Source: Acidovorax sp. MR-S7
GTDB lineage: Bacteria; Pseudomonadota; Gammaproteobacteria; Burkholderiales; Burkholderiaceae_C
DNA: 64,000 nt
Direction of reading: 5' to 3'
Assembly: GCF_000400995.2 (NCBI RefSeq)
Contig: NZ_DF238979.1
Coordinates: 28,773 to 92,772, forward strand
Below the pieces are notes generated by a model, which was not told where the DNA came from, ran no database searches, and saw only the letters and a program-made list of their open reading frames with translations. A program made the translations under genes and the position numbers. Of the stretch, positions 28,869 to 39,067 are shown one piece after another. Each line of letters starts with the position of its first letter. The stretch's first letter is position 1.

Positions 28869-30899
28869 ATGAGCAATCCCCTCCTCGACTTCTCGGGCCC
28901 GATCCCGTTCGACCGCATCACCCCCGCCGACGTGGCCCCGGCCATGGACGCACTGCTGCGCCGTGCCGACACCGCGCTGGAAACCGTCACCGCGCCCGGC
29001 TTCCCAGCCGAGTGGAACGCGATCGCCCGCGTGCTCGACGTGGCCACGGAAGAACTGGGCCGCTCCTTCAGCGCCGTGAGCCACCTCAACAGCGTGGCCG
29101 ACACACCCGAGCTGCGCGCCGCCTACAACGAGGCCCTGCCCCGCGTCACCGAGTTCTGGACGCGCCTGGGCGCCGACGAGCGCCTCTACGCCAAGTACAA
29201 GGCCATCGACCCCGCCACGCTGGGCGCCGAGCAGCGCCAGGCCCACACCAACGCCATGCGCAACTTCGTGCTCTCGGGCGCCGAGCTGCAGGGCGCGGCC
29301 AAGGAGCGCTTCGCCGCCATCCAGGAACGCCTGGCCGAGCTGCAGCAGAAGTTCAGCGAGAACACGCTCGACGCCACCGACGCCTTCGCCTACTACGCCA
29401 GCGCCGATGAGCTGGAAGGCGTGCCCACCGATGTGGTGCAGGCCGCGCGCGCCTCAGCGCAAGCCGAGGGCAGGGACGGCCACAAGCTCACGCTCAAGAT
29501 GCCCTGCTACCTGCCCGTGATGCAGTTCGCCCGCAGCAGCGCCCTGCGCGAGCGCCTCTACCGCGCCTACGTCACGCGCGCCTCCGACCAGGCCGAGGGG
29601 GAAGGAAAGCGCTTCGACAACACCGCCGTCATGGCCGAGATCCTGGCCCTGCGCAAGGAAGAAGCCGCCCTGCTGGGCTACGCCAATTTCGGCGAGGTCT
29701 CCGTCGTGCCCAAGATGGCCCAGTCGCCCGCGCAGGTGGTCGGCTTCCTGCGCGACCTGGCCGCCCGCGCCCGCCCCTATGCCGAGAAGGACGTGGCCGA
29801 CCTGCGCGCCTTCGCCGCCGAACACCTGGGCCTGGCCGACCCGCAGCCCTGGGATTGGCCCTATGTCTCCGAAAAGCTCAAGGAAGCGCGCTACGCCTTC
29901 AGCGAGCAGGAGGTCAAGCAGTACTTCACCGCGCCCAAGGTGCTCGCGGGCCTGTTCAAGATCGTCGAGACGCTGTTCGAAGTGGCCATCCGCCGCGACG
30001 AAGCGCCCGTGTGGCACCCCGCCGTGGAGTTCTACCGCATCGAGCGCGGCGGGCAACTGGTGGGCCAGTTCTACCTCGACCAGCCCGCCCGCCAGGGCAA
30101 GCGCGGCGGCGCCTGGATGGACGACGCGCGCGCGCGCTGGCTTCGCCCCGACACCGGGGCGCTGCAGACGCCCGTGGCGCACCTGGTCTGCAACTTCGCG
30201 AGCGGCGTGGAGGGCAAGCCGCCGCTGCTCACGCACGACGACGTCATCACCCTGTTCCACGAATTCGGCCACGGCCTGCACCACATGCTCACGCAGGTGA
30301 ACGAGCGCGACGTCTCCGGCATCAGCGGCGTGGAGTGGGATGCGGTGGAGCTGCCCAGCCAGTTCATGGAGAACTTCTGCTGGGAGTGGGACGTGCTCAA
30401 GCACATGACCGCCCACGTGGACACCGGCGCGCCGCTGCCGCGCGCGCTCTACGACAAGATGATCGCGGCCAAGAACTTCCAGGCCGGCATGGGCACGCTG
30501 CGGCAGATCGAGTTCTCGCTGTTCGACATGCTGCTGCACACCGAGCACGATCCTTCCAAGGACCTGCAGCCCCTGCTCGACCAGGTGCGCAGCGAAGTCG
30601 CGGTGCTCCAGCCGCCCGCCTTCAGCCGCACGGCGCACACCTTCAGCCACATCTTCGCGGGCGGCTACGCGGCCGGCTACTACAGCTACAAGTGGGCCGA
30701 GGTGCTGAGCGCCGATGCCTACGCCGCCTTCGAGGAAACTGCCGGGGCCGACGGCCAGCCCAGCCTGGAAACGGGCCGCCGCTACCGCCAGGCCATCCTG
30801 GAAGCCGGCGGCAGCCGCCCGGCGATGGAATCCTTCAAGGCCTTCCGCGGCCGCGAGCCCAGCCTGGACGCACTGCTGCGCCACCAGGGCATGGCATGA
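28869..30899 (+). CDS. prlC: Oligopeptidase A (M3 family metallopeptidase)
   Basis: A 676-residue cytosolic zinc endopeptidase that degrades short peptides, including cleaved signal peptides in E. coli. The zinc-binding motif HEFGHGLHHML is at residues 464-474, with the third ligand further on in VEWDAVELPSQFMENF. Length and C-terminal motif (HTFSHIFAGGYAAGYYSYKWAE, seen as FAGGYAAGYYSYKWAE) fit prlC. It starts 31 bases after the folD stop. The ATG at 28869 was chosen over an upstream TTG because the family starts with NPLLDF. Confidence 0.94.
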   Translation: MSNPLLDFSGPIPFDRITPADVAPAMDALLRRADTALETVTAPGFPAEWNAIARVLDVATEELGRSFSAVSHLNSVADTPELRAAYNEALPRVTEFWTRLGADERLYAKYKAIDPATLGAEQRQAHTNAMRNFVLSGAELQGAAKERFAAIQERLAELQQKFSENTLDATDAFAYYASADELEGVPTDVVQAARASAQAEGRDGHKLTLKMPCYLPVMQFARSSALRERLYRAYVTRASDQAEGEGKRFDNTAVMAEILALRKEEAALLGYANFGEVSVVPKMAQSPAQVVGFLRDLAARARPYAEKDVADLRAFAAEHLGLADPQPWDWPYVSEKLKEARYAFSEQEVKQYFTAPKVLAGLFKIVETLFEVAIRRDEAPVWHPAVEFYRIERGGQLVGQFYLDQPARQGKRGGAWMDDARARWLRPDTGALQTPVAHLVCNFASGVEGKPPLLTHDDVITLFHEFGHGLHHMLTQVNERDVSGISGVEWDAVELPSQFMENFCWEWDVLKHMTAHVDTGAPLPRALYDKMIAAKNFQAGMGTLRQIEFSLFDMLLHTEHDPSKDLQPLLDQVRSEVAVLQPPAFSRTAHTFSHIFAGGYAAGYYSYKWAEVLSADAYAAFEETAGADGQPSLETGRRYRQAILEAGGSRPAMESFKAFRGREPSLDALLRHQGMA

Positions 30900-30909
30900 A
30901 GAAAAAGTG

Positions 30910-30985
30910 AGCTGCTTGCGCTTTCCAGCCAAGGGGTTCCGCCGCTTTTCAGTGCCAATCCTTTGACAGAAAAGCGCAAGCAGCT
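30910..30985. repeat. Paired inverted copy of the dispersed repeat (copy 9)
   Basis: AGCTGCTTGCGCTTT at 30910-30924 is exactly inverted as AAAGCGCAAGCAGCT at 30971-30985, giving a perfect 15-bp stem around a 46-base loop. It lies 10 bases after the prlC stop. The arms are repeat ends, so this may be a composite of two copies, or one copy with an insertion. It could act as a transcription or mRNA-stability element. Confidence 0.75.
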
Positions 30986-31024
30986 ATGATTTTTGAAATC
31001 ACCCGCGAGAACAGGAGCGCCCGC

Positions 31025-31663
31025 ATGACCCCCTTCCGCTTTGCCGCCGCCGTGGGCTGCGCCGCTCTGGCCCTCGGCGCCGCACACGCCCAGCAGGTGT
31101 ACCGGATCGTGGGGCCCGACGGCAAGGTGACGTTCTCCGACCGCGCGCCCGATGCCAGCGCATCCGCCACCCCGCTCGGCGGCGGCCCACGCGCCGCCGG
31201 CGCGGGCGACGCGCTGCCCTATGCGCTGCGCCAGGTGGCCTCGCGCTTTCCCGTCACGCTCTACACCGGCAGCGACTGCGCGCCCTGCGCCAGCGCGCGC
31301 ACCCTGCTGGTCCAGCGCGGCGTGCCCTTCACCGAGAAGACGGTCAACACCAACGAGGACATCGAAGCGCTGCAGCGCCTGAGCGGCAGTGCCAGCCTGC
31401 CGTTCGGCACCATCGGCGGCCAGCAGCTCAAGGGCTTCTCCGACCTGGAGTGGACGCAGTACCTCGACGCGGCCGGCTACCCCGCCAAGTCGCAACTGCC
31501 ACCCAGCTACCGCCGCCCCGCCGCCACGCCATTGGTGGCCGCCGTGCCGCCAGCCGCCGCGCCAGCGCAGACACCTGCGTCCGCCCCGCGCCGCGCGCCG
31601 GTGCCGGCGCCAGCGGCCCCAAGCGGCCCGGCGCCGTCCAACCCGGCCGGCATCGTCTTCTGA
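31025..31663 (+). CDS. Exported glutaredoxin-like protein with DUF4124 start
   Basis: A 212-residue protein with signal peptide (AAAVGCAALALGAAHAQ). A DUF4124-type segment follows (QVYRIVGPDGKVTFSDRAP), then a thioredoxin/glutaredoxin fold with CAPC at residues 85-88 and SLPFGTIGGQQLKGF, and a Pro/Ala-rich tail. It is probably a periplasmic thiol-disulfide protein. AGGAG precedes the ATG at 31025. The gene converges with rpiA and stops one base before its end. Confidence 0.83.
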   Translation: MTPFRFAAAVGCAALALGAAHAQQVYRIVGPDGKVTFSDRAPDASASATPLGGGPRAAGAGDALPYALRQVASRFPVTLYTGSDCAPCASARTLLVQRGVPFTEKTVNTNEDIEALQRLSGSASLPFGTIGGQQLKGFSDLEWTQYLDAAGYPAKSQLPPSYRRPAATPLVAAVPPAAAPAQTPASAPRRAPVPAPAAPSGPAPSNPAGIVF

Positions 31664-31664
31664 T

Positions 31665-32354
31665 TCAGAACGACAGCGTCTTCACGCCCTGCGCGGTGCC
31701 CAGCAGGCACACGCTGGCCTTCTGGTGCGCGAACACGCCCACCGTCACCACGCCGGGCCACTGGTTCACCTCGCTCTCGAAGGCCAGCGGGTCGCTCACG
31801 GTGAGGCCGCGCACGTCCAGGATGTGCTGGCCGTTGTCGGTCACCAGAGGCTGGCCGTCCTTCAGGCGCAGCGTGGCCTCTCCGCCCAGCGACTCGAAGC
31901 GGCGCGCGATCTGCGCGGTGGCCATGGGAATCACCTCCACCGGCAGCGGAAAGCCGCCCAGCACCTCGACCAGCTTGGACTCGTCTGCGATGCACACGAA
32001 GCGCTGCGCCAGCGCCGCGACGATCTTCTCGCGCGTGAGCGCCGCGCCGCCGCCCTTGACCATGTAGCCGCGGCCGTCGATCTCGTCGGCGCCGTCGATG
32101 TAGACCGAGAGCGAGCGCACCTCGTTCGCGTCCAGCACGGGAATGCCCAGCGCCCGCAGCCGCTCCGTGCTCGCCACCGAGCTGGACACCGCGCCGCGCA
32201 CCTGGTCCTTCATGCTGGCCAGTGCGTCGATGAACTTGTTGACTGTCGAGCCCGTGCCCACGCCCACCACCTCGCCCTGCACCACGTACTGCAGCGCGGC
32301 CTGGCCCACCAGGGTCTTGAGTTCGTCTTGGGAGAGGGGAGCGGGTGTCGTCAT
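31665..32354 (-). CDS. rpiA: Ribose-5-phosphate isomerase A
   Basis: A 229-residue enzyme that interconverts ribose-5-phosphate and ribulose-5-phosphate in the pentose phosphate pathway. Family marks are [40 protein letters not shown] and FVCIADESK, in the right order, and the length is normal. It is divergent from pyrD with 38 bases between the starts, and convergent with the glutaredoxin-like gene. Both flanking genes give nucleotide-related or housekeeping context. Confidence 0.96.
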   Translation of the reverse strand: MTTPAPLSQDELKTLVGQAALQYVVQGEVVGVGTGSTVNKFIDALASMKDQVRGAVSSSVASTERLRALGIPVLDANEVRSLSVYIDGADEIDGRGYMVKGGGAALTREKIVAALAQRFVCIADESKLVEVLGGFPLPVEVIPMATAQIARRFESLGGEATLRLKDGQPLVTDNGQHILDVRGLTVSDPLAFESEVNQWPGVVTVGVFAHQKASVCLLGTAQGVKTLSF

Positions 32355-32392
32355 GGGGGAAAATCCAAAGAAGTGAACCCTGGATTATCCGC

Positions 32393-33472
32393 ATGTCCCT
32401 CCTGCCCTACGCCCTCGCCCGCCCTTTCCTCTTCGGCATGGATGCCGAAGCCGCCCACGAACTGACCATGGACATGCTGGCGCGCGGCCAGCGCACGCCG
32501 CTGCAATGGGCATGGTGCAACGAGACGGTGGGCGACCCGGTGCAGCTGGCGGGCCTCACCTTTCCCAACCGCGTGGGCCTGGCCGCCGGGCTGGACAAGA
32601 ACGCGCGCTGCATCGACGCGCTGGCCGCTATGGGCTTCGGCTTCGTCGAGGTGGGCACCGTCACGCCCAAGGGCCAGCCCGGCAACCCCAGGCCGCGCAT
32701 GTTCCGCATTCCGCAGAAGAACGCGCTCATCAACCGCCTGGGCTTCAACAACGACGGGCTGGATGCGTTCATCGCCAACGTGCAGCGCTCGCAGGTGCGT
32801 GCGCAGGGCAACCTGGCGCAGGGCAACCTGGCGCAAGGCAAGCCACTGCTGCTGGGCCTGAACATCGGCAAGAATGCCGCCACGCCGATCGAGCGCGCCA
32901 CGGATGACTACCTCGCCTGCCTGGAGGGCGTGTACCCGCATGCCGACTACGTGACGGTGAACATCAGCTCGCCCAACACCCAGAACCTGCGCGCGCTGCA
33001 AAGCGACGAGGCGCTGGACACGCTGCTCTCGGCCATCGCGGAACGCCGCGAACAGCTCGCCACCGCGCAGGGCCGCCGCGTGCCCATCTTCGTGAAGATC
33101 GCGCCCGACCTCGATGCGGACCAGATCGCGGTGATCGCCGCCACGCTGCAGCGCCACGGCATGGACGGCGTGATCGCCACCAACACCACCATCGCCCGCG
33201 ACGCGGTGCAGGGCCTGCCCCATGCCGGCGAGACCGGCGGCCTGAGCGGAGCGCCCGTCCTGGAGGCCAGCAACGCGGTGATCCGCCAGCTGCGCGCGGC
33301 GCTGGGCCCGTCGTTCCCGATCATCGGCGTGGGGGGCATCCTGAGCGCAGAGGACGCCGTGGGCAAGATCCGCGCGGGCGCGGATGTGGTGCAGATCTAC
33401 ACGGGCCTCATCTACGAGGGCCCCGCGCTTGTTTCCAGGGCCGCGCGGGCCCTGCGGGACATGCGCCGCTGA
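32393..33472 (+). CDS. pyrD: Dihydroorotate dehydrogenase (quinone), class 2
   Basis: A 359-residue membrane-associated FMN enzyme that oxidises dihydroorotate to orotate with quinone. It shows the class 2 N-terminal helix ([17 protein letters not shown]), [27 protein letters not shown], the catalytic serine region [13 protein letters not shown], and [12 protein letters not shown]. The ATG at 32393 restores the membrane-binding helix. A short in-frame tandem repeat ([11 protein letters not shown]) lies near residue 138, in a surface loop. Confidence 0.95.
   Translation: MSLLPYALARPFLFGMDAEAAHELTMDMLARGQRTPLQWAWCNETVGDPVQLAGLTFPNRVGLAAGLDKNARCIDALAAMGFGFVEVGTVTPKGQPGNPRPRMFRIPQKNALINRLGFNNDGLDAFIANVQRSQVRAQGNLAQGNLAQGKPLLLGLNIGKNAATPIERATDDYLACLEGVYPHADYVTVNISSPNTQNLRALQSDEALDTLLSAIAERREQLATAQGRRVPIFVKIAPDLDADQIAVIAATLQRHGMDGVIATNTTIARDAVQGLPHAGETGGLSGAPVLEASNAVIRQLRAALGPSFPIIGVGGILSAEDAVGKIRAGADVVQIYTGLIYEGPALVSRAARALRDMRR
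32801..32842 (+). repeat. 15-bp tandem repeat within pyrD
   Basis: The unit GCGCAGGGCAACCTG occurs at 32801-32815 and 32816-32830, with a partial third copy to 32842. It adds AQGNL units in frame. It looks like a recent slip-strand duplication. Confidence 0.8.
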
Positions 33473-33787
33473 TCAGCCGCGGCGCAGGCGCACCACCAGC
33501 GGCATCACCATGCCCGCCCAGCGGATCAGCCGCGCGGGCCCGGCCATCACGGCCACACCCACGGCGGCGGCCGTGACCAGGGGATGCAGACGCGCGAACG
33601 CGAGCACGCGCATGGCCACCGGCGCGCCGGGTTCCACGCGGCCCGCGCCTTCGGAGGCCATGACCGCACGGCTCTGACGGTAGGCGGTGCGACGCGCCTT
33701 CAGTCGTTCGCGCTGCACGAGGATGCGGTTCAGCACCTTCTGCTGTTCCGGGCTGGCGGGCGCTGCCGCCGGGCGGTTCGTGTCCAT
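33473..33787 (-). CDS. YqjK-like small protein
   Basis: A 104-residue basic protein with an N-terminal charged helix (EQQKVLNRILVQRERLKARR) and one hydrophobic segment at about 68-85. It is last of three small genes with a YqjE-like and a YqjD-like gene, the same order as yqjDEK in enterobacteria. The function is unknown. The start is 2 bases after the YqjE-like stop, so they are one unit. Confidence 0.68.
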   Translation of the reverse strand: MDTNRPAAAPASPEQQKVLNRILVQRERLKARRTAYRQSRAVMASEGAGRVEPGAPVAMRVLAFARLHPLVTAAAVGVAVMAGPARLIRWAGMVMPLVVRLRRG

Positions 33788-33789
33788 GG

Positions 33790-34185
33790 CTACAGCTGCT
33801 CCTTGATCACCTGCCAGTCGTTGGCGAGTTCCCTGCGCGTGAGCGCGAAGGCGTTGCCTGCCTGGCGCACGGTGGACATCAAACAGGCCACCACGACACC
33901 GCAGGCCACCACGCTACCGCCCGCCAGCAGCCAGGCCACCAGCGTGCGGTGCGGCGTATCCCAGAACTGCACCAGCACCGCCAGCGCCAGCAGCAGCAGC
34001 GCCACGACGGCCAGCGCGCCCAGGACGATGGCCAGCGCCACCATCTGCGCCACCCTGCGTTTCTGGTCCGCCCATTCGAGCCGTGCCAGCTCCATACGGT
34101 CTTCGGCCGCAATGGCCCCTTCGATCACGGCGGCGCGCCAGCGCGCCAGCCAGCCGTCCAGACCCAGCAGGGAGAGCCAGTTCAT
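33790..34185 (-). CDS. YqjE-like (phage holin superfamily) membrane protein
   Basis: A 131-residue inner-membrane protein with two long hydrophobic helices (about 48-73 and 81-105). An amphipathic N-terminal region carries ELARLEWADQKRR. The family is named for phage holin resemblance, but members like YqjE are chromosomal membrane proteins of unknown role. Genes for a YqjD-like and a YqjK-like protein flank it. The context argues against a phage origin. Confidence 0.75.
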   Translation of the reverse strand: MNWLSLLGLDGWLARWRAAVIEGAIAAEDRMELARLEWADQKRRVAQMVALAIVLGALAVVALLLLALAVLVQFWDTPHRTLVAWLLAGGSVVACGVVVACLMSTVRQAGNAFALTRRELANDWQVIKEQL

Positions 34186-34201
34186 GCGCAGGTTCCCCGA
34201 A

Positions 34202-34510
34202 TCAGCGGCGTGCGAGCAGGAAGCCCACCAGCGCGCCTACGGCCAGCGCCGCGCTGGCCACGCGCCAGGGTTCGTCGTGCGCATAGCGGTCGGCGGCGGC
34301 AGCGGCCTCCTTGGCCTGGGCGGCCGCGTCCTGCGCTGCGCGCACGGCGGAATCGCGCACGGAATGCATGCCGTCGTCCAGACGCTGGCGCAATTGCTTG
34401 ATCTCCGGAATGCCGTCCAGGTCCTTGCTGGCCAGCAGGCTGCGCAGGTCGCCGACGAGGCGTTCGAGCTCGCCCTGTGCGTTGGAAATGGTTTCGGATG
34501 CGGAGGTCAT
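34202..34510 (-). CDS. ElaB/YqjD (DUF883) ribosome-associated membrane protein
   Basis: A 102-residue protein with a long helical, alanine-rich region (about 10-75). A C-terminal membrane anchor (ASAALAVGALVGFLLARR) ends the protein. This tail-anchored layout is that of YqjD/ElaB, which in E. coli bind stationary-phase ribosomes at the membrane. ATG 34510 follows AAAGG at 7 bases. It is the first gene of a three-gene yqjDEK-like unit. Confidence 0.82.
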   Translation of the reverse strand: MTSASETISNAQGELERLVGDLRSLLASKDLDGIPEIKQLRQRLDDGMHSVRDSAVRAAQDAAAQAKEAAAAADRYAHDEPWRVASAALAVGALVGFLLARR

Positions 34511-34624
34511 AGACAAGCCTTTCATAGCAGGACATTACGGTAATACGCCGCACGCGGGGCCGGTGTAGGCGTACGCCCCATCTTAGCCAATGCAAGGCTT
34601 GGCGCCGCTGATTCTCCGCAACCC

Positions 34625-35731
34625 TCAGGGCTTACCCACCATGCCGGCCACGTGCGCGCCAATGGCCAGCGCGCTGGTCAAGCCGGGAGACTCGATGCCG
34701 AACAGGTTCACCAGGCCGGGCACGCCGTGCTCCGCCGGGCCCTGGATCAGGAAGTCGGCGGCGCTTTCGTGCGGCCCGCTGATCTTCGGGCGGATGCCCG
34801 CGTAGCCCGGGGCCAGCGCCCCGTCCTGCAGGCCCGGCCAGTACCGGCGCACTTGCGCATAGAAGCCGTCGGCCCGGCGCGGGTCCACGACCAGGTCGTC
34901 GGGACCGTCCACCCACTGCACGTCGGGGCCGAACTTGGCCTGCCCGCCCAGGTCCAGCGTGAGGTGCACGCCCAGGCCCGCGGCCTCGGGCACGGGGTAG
35001 ATGAGCCGGCTGAAGGGCGCCTTGCCCGCCAGCGTGAAGTAGCTGCCCTTGGCATAGGCCGCACGCGGCACGTGGGCCGGGTCCAGCCCCTTGATGCGCC
35101 GCGCCAGGTCCGGCGCATGCAGACCTGCGGCGTTGACCACCAGCGCCGCGCGCAGGCAAGTACCGTCCTTCGCTACCAGTTCAATAGCATCCTGCGCTTG
35201 CTGTGCCTCTTCCAGGGGCGAATTCAGTGCCACGAGGCCGCCCGCGTTCTCCAGATCGCCCTGCAGGGAGAGCATGAGCGCATGGCTGTCCACGATGCCG
35301 GTGCTGGGCGACAGCAGGGCCGCCACGCATTCCAGCGCGGGCTCCAGCGCGCGCGCCTCGTCCCGCGCGAGCCACTGCAGGTCGTGCACGCCATTGGCCT
35401 CGGCGCGCTGGCGTATGCCGTGCAGCTGCGCTTCCTGCTGGGGCGAGGTCGCCACGATGAGCTTGCCGCAGCGGCTGTGCGGCAGGCCGCGCTGCCCGCA
35501 GTAGTCGTACAGCAGCTCCTTGCCCTGCACGCACAGCCGGGCCTTCAGCGAACCTGCGGCGTAGTAGATGCCCGCGTGGATCACCTCGCTGTTGCGCGAA
35601 CTGGTTTCGGTGCCAATGGCGTTAGCCGCCTCCATCACCAGCACCTCGCGCCCCTGCAGCGCCAGCGCGCGCGCCACGGCCAGGCCCACGACGCCGGCGC
35701 CGATCACGACGCAGTCGACGGTCTCACTCAT
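34625..35731 (-). CDS. FAD-dependent oxidoreductase, L-2-hydroxyglutarate oxidase-like
   Basis: A 368-residue DAO-fold flavoprotein. The dinucleotide motif [18 protein letters not shown] starts at residue 7. [37 protein letters not shown] and [14 protein letters not shown] are those of the LhgO-type family. It likely oxidises an L-2-hydroxy acid. A segment around residues 171-184 ([14 protein letters not shown]) is coded by DNA that resembles the dispersed repeat. It lies just upstream of an HDAC-like gene on the same strand, 16 bases apart. Confidence 0.85.
   Translation of the reverse strand: MSETVDCVVIGAGVVGLAVARALALQGREVLVMEAANAIGTETSSRNSEVIHAGIYYAAGSLKARLCVQGKELLYDYCGQRGLPHSRCGKLIVATSPQQEAQLHGIRQRAEANGVHDLQWLARDEARALEPALECVAALLSPSTGIVDSHALMLSLQGDLENAGGLVALNSPLEEAQQAQDAIELVAKDGTCLRAALVVNAAGLHAPDLARRIKGLDPAHVPRAAYAKGSYFTLAGKAPFSRLIYPVPEAAGLGVHLTLDLGGQAKFGPDVQWVDGPDDLVVDPRRADGFYAQVRRYWPGLQDGALAPGYAGIRPKISGPHESAADFLIQGPAEHGVPGLVNLFGIESPGLTSALAIGAHVAGMVGKP
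35181..35220 (-). repeat. Possible repeat-like segment inside the FAD oxidase gene
   Basis: TCAATAGCATCCTGCGCTTG followed by a weak CTTCCAGGGGC resembles the reverse form of the dispersed repeat (ATAGCTGCCTGCGCTTG...GCTGGAGCC). The match is weaker than in aceF and lpdA. Confidence 0.3.
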
Positions 35732-35747
35732 GTTCTGTTTCCCTTCT

Positions 35748-36785
35748 TCAAGCCTGCTCGAAACCTTCGAGCACATTCACTGCATTGGTCCCCAACTCCG
35801 CCGCCGCGTAGCCTCCTTCGAGCACGAACACCGTGGGCAGCCCCAGGCGGGCCAAGCGCTCGCCGATGCGCGGAAAGTCGTCCGCCGCCAGGCGAAAGCG
35901 CGAGATGGGGTCGCCCTCGAACGTGTCCAGCCCCAGCGACACCACCAGCGCATCGGCGCCGTGCGCCGCGATGCGCGCGCAGGCCTGCTCCAGCGCGGCC
36001 ATCCACGCGGCGAAACCGGTGCCGGCGGGCAGCGGCAGGTTCAGGTTGCAGCCCGCGCCCGGCCCGGCGCCTGTCTCGTCGGCATGTCCCAGGTAGAACG
36101 GGTATTCGGTGCGCGGATCGCCGTGGATGCTGGCGAACAGCACGTCCGCGCGCTCGTAGAAGATGCTCTGCGTGCCGTTGCCGTGGTGGTAGTCCACGTC
36201 CAGCACGGCCACGCGCGCGGCGCCGTGCTGGCGCAGCCACTGGGCCGCCACGGCGGCGTTGTTCAGGAAGCAGTAGCCTCCCATGAAGTCCGGCCCCGCA
36301 TGGTGGCCCGGCGGGCGGGTGCAGCAGAACGCGGCGCGCGCGCCGGCGGCCACGCAGGCCGCGGCGCTGGCGGCCGCATCGGCGCCGGCCTTGGCCGCGG
36401 CCCAGGTGCCCGCGGCCAGGGGCGTGCCGTTGTCCATGGAATAGAGCCCCAGGCGGGCGATGAAATTGGCGGGCTCCACGTCGTCGCGCAGAGTGCGCAC
36501 GGGCCAGACCGAGGGAAAGGGCTGCACCTGGGCGTTGGCGGCGTCCAGCGCCAGCCACTGCCGCCAGGCCGTGCGCAGGAAGTCCAGGTAGCGCGGCGCG
36601 TGCACCTGGGCCAGCACGGCGGCGCTGTCCTCGCCGGGCGCCTGCAGTGCGTGGCCGCGTGCGCGCAGGCTGGCCTCCACGTAGTCCACGCGGGCGGGCT
36701 TCTCGAAGCACGGCACGCGCTCGCCCCGGAAGAATTCATGCTGCGGCGCGTGGCCCTGGTGCAGCGGGTTGTGGAAGGTGATCAT
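35748..36785 (-). CDS. Histone-deacetylase-fold amidohydrolase (acetylpolyamine type)
   Basis: A 345-residue zinc hydrolase that removes acetyl groups from small molecules such as acetylpolyamines. The family motifs are [17 protein letters not shown] (active-site His161 and His162), the zinc ligands in [11 protein letters not shown] (Asp198, His200) and [10 protein letters not shown]. The C-terminal glycine/tyrosine is in [11 protein letters not shown]. It is divergent from a hybrid sensor kinase with 104 bp between. The start was set at 36785 where the family begins. Confidence 0.88.
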   Translation of the reverse strand: MITFHNPLHQGHAPQHEFFRGERVPCFEKPARVDYVEASLRARGHALQAPGEDSAAVLAQVHAPRYLDFLRTAWRQWLALDAANAQVQPFPSVWPVRTLRDDVEPANFIARLGLYSMDNGTPLAAGTWAAAKAGADAAASAAACVAAGARAAFCCTRPPGHHAGPDFMGGYCFLNNAAVAAQWLRQHGAARVAVLDVDYHHGNGTQSIFYERADVLFASIHGDPRTEYPFYLGHADETGAGPGAGCNLNLPLPAGTGFAAWMAALEQACARIAAHGADALVVSLGLDTFEGDPISRFRLAADDFPRIGERLARLGLPTVFVLEGGYAAAELGTNAVNVLEGFEQA

Positions 36786-36889
36786 CGTCGGCGCGGCGGC
36801 GGTGGGACTGGAGCGCCGATTGTGGCTGAAGCCGCACCCACCCAGCGCGTACACTGGCAGGCCCGCGCCGGGCACCACTACCAGCCGCC

Positions 36890-39067
36890 ATGAGCCGCCC
36901 CGACCTGTCCTTCCTCCTGCGCGCCGAACAGGGTGCGCCGGCACCCGCCGCCGCGCCGTCCAGCCAGGACGAGCGCCGCGGCATCGAGCGCGCCAGCGGC
37001 GCGGTGGCCGCGCTGATCGCCGAGCTGCGCGCCTCGCAGGCCGAGCTGGAAGCGCAGAACAAGGTGCTGCGCTACAGCCAGGCCGCGGCCGAGAGCGCCT
37101 CCGAGCGCTTCGAAACGCTGTTCTCCTGCGTGCCGCTGTCGCTGATGGTGCTGGACGAGCACGACATCGTGGTGCAGGCCAACTCCATGGCGCACCGCTC
37201 GTTCCAGCCCAGCGAGGCCGACCGCCCCCTGACCTCGCTCATGCCCTTCGTCAGCGCCGGCGACGCGCCGCGCGTGCGCGCCGCGTTCGACGCAGCGCGC
37301 CGCGAAGGCACGGCCGAGGCCACCGAGGTCGTGTTCCACATCGGCCGCGAAGGCCGCATCACCGGCGACCTGCACATCGCCCGCATCGAGGAGCCGCAGC
37401 AGGACGCCCAGCCCCCGCTGGTGCAGTTCCTGTGCGCCGTGATCGACCAGGGCCCCCTGCTGGCCGAGCGCCAGGCTCTGCAGCGCAGCGCGCAGGCGCT
37501 GCAGGAGCGCAACGCCCAGCTGCACGCCAGCGAGCTGCGGCTGGAGGCCGTGATCAACTCCGCGCTGGACGCCATCATCTGCGTGGACCAGCACCAGCGC
37601 ATCACCGTCTTCAACCCCATGGCCGCCATGCTGTTCCAGTGCTCCACGCGCGACGCGCTGGGCAGCCCTTTGGTGCGCTTCCTGCCCACCGCCGGGCAGG
37701 TGCTGGCCTTCGCGCAGCTCACCACGCAGGCGGGGCTGGGCGAGATGACCGCCCTCACCGCCGGCGGCAAGGAGCTGGCGGTGGAGGTCAGCGTCTCCTT
37801 CGAACGCCACGCCGAGGGTGAGACCACCACCGTGTTCGCGCGCGACCTCACCGGCCGCAAGCGCGCCGAGGCGCGCCGCACCGAGCTCGAGGCGCAGCTG
37901 CGCGAGTCGCACAAGATGCAGGCCGTGGGCACCATGGCCGGCGGCATCGCGCACGACTTCAACAACATCCTGCATGCCATCCTGGGCAACGTGGAGCTGG
38001 CCAAGGCCGGCTGCGCGGCCGACTCCGCAGGCATGGAAAGCCTGCTGGAGATCGAGAAGGCCGGGCACCGCGCGCGAGACCTGGTGCGCCAGATCCTCAC
38101 CTTCAGCCGCAACGAGCCGCCCCGGCGCGCCGCCGTATCGCTGGCCGACGTGGCGCGCGACACCAACCGGCTGCTGCGCGTCACCATGCCGCCCGAGATC
38201 GAGCTGTCCATGCACCTGCCGCCCGACCTCCCGCCGGTGCTGGCCGACGCCACGCAGGTGGAGCAGGCGCTGCTGAACCTGTGCACCAACGCCATCCACG
38301 CCATCGGCCCGCGGCGCGGCCACATCCACCTGGAAGCCGCCCCGCTGCAGCCCGACCCGCGCCTGCGTGAGCGGCTGGGCCTGGCCGAAGGCGGCTACGT
38401 GGCCGTGACCGTGCGCGACGACGGCCCCGGCATGGACGCGGCCACGCTCTCGCGCATCTTCGAGCCTTTCTTCACCACCAAGCCCGTGGGCCAGGGCACC
38501 GGCCTGGGCCTGGCCGTGGTGCACGGCGTGATGCGCACGCACGGCGGCGGCATCGACGTGCACAGCAGCCCCGGCCACGGCAGCCGCTTCACGCTGTACT
38601 TCCCCGTGGCGCAGGGGGCCGTGGCAGCCGCACCCGCGCAGGCGGCCACGCCGGTGCCGCCGGCAAGCCCGCACACCCCGCCGGGAGCAGGCGACCGCCA
38701 GCGGCACGTGATGTACGTGGACGACGACGAGGCGCTGGTCTTCCTCGTGCAGCGGCTGCTGCGCCGGCGCGGCTATGCCGTGAGCGGCTTCACCGACCCG
38801 CACGAGGCCACCCAGGCGCTGCAGAGCGACCCCGCACGCTACGACCTGCTGGTGACCGACTACAACATGCCCGGCTACTCCGGCATCGACCTGGTGCGCG
38901 CGGCGCTGGCCATCCGCGCCGACCTGCCCGTGGCACTGGCCTCGGGCTACGTCACGGCCGAGATCGAGCAGGCCGCCCTGGCCGAAGGCGCCCGCGCGCT
39001 GATCCACAAGCCCAACGACGTGCAGGAGCTGTGTGCCACGGTGGACCGCCTCGTCCATGGGCATTGA
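36890..39067 (+). CDS. Soluble PAS hybrid histidine kinase with C-terminal receiver
   Basis: A 725-residue kinase without membrane segments. Coiled-coil (about 25-75), PAS (about 75-185), a second PAS (about 215-325), HisKA with His355 in [11 protein letters not shown], and the ATPase domain ([28 protein letters not shown]) follow in order. The receiver begins near 605, with Asp657 in VTDYNMPG. The GIAHDFNN phosphoacceptor box marks the NtrB-like or hybrid family with phosphatase activity. No response regulator with DNA-binding output is adjacent. Its stop overlaps rluA. Confidence 0.92.
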   Translation: MSRPDLSFLLRAEQGAPAPAAAPSSQDERRGIERASGAVAALIAELRASQAELEAQNKVLRYSQAAAESASERFETLFSCVPLSLMVLDEHDIVVQANSMAHRSFQPSEADRPLTSLMPFVSAGDAPRVRAAFDAARREGTAEATEVVFHIGREGRITGDLHIARIEEPQQDAQPPLVQFLCAVIDQGPLLAERQALQRSAQALQERNAQLHASELRLEAVINSALDAIICVDQHQRITVFNPMAAMLFQCSTRDALGSPLVRFLPTAGQVLAFAQLTTQAGLGEMTALTAGGKELAVEVSVSFERHAEGETTTVFARDLTGRKRAEARRTELEAQLRESHKMQAVGTMAGGIAHDFNNILHAILGNVELAKAGCAADSAGMESLLEIEKAGHRARDLVRQILTFSRNEPPRRAAVSLADVARDTNRLLRVTMPPEIELSMHLPPDLPPVLADATQVEQALLNLCTNAIHAIGPRRGHIHLEAAPLQPDPRLRERLGLAEGGYVAVTVRDDGPGMDAATLSRIFEPFFTTKPVGQGTGLGLAVVHGVMRTHGGGIDVHSSPGHGSRFTLYFPVAQGAVAAAPAQAATPVPPASPHTPPGAGDRQRHVMYVDDDEALVFLVQRLLRRRGYAVSGFTDPHEATQALQSDPARYDLLVTDYNMPGYSGIDLVRAALAIRADLPVALASGYVTAEIEQAALAEGARALIHKPNDVQELCATVDRLVHGH

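Noticed and set aside
33790..34185. Phage holin gene as a sign of a prophage
   Set aside because: No other phage gene is near, and the gene sits in a yqjDEK-like set of chromosomal membrane proteins.
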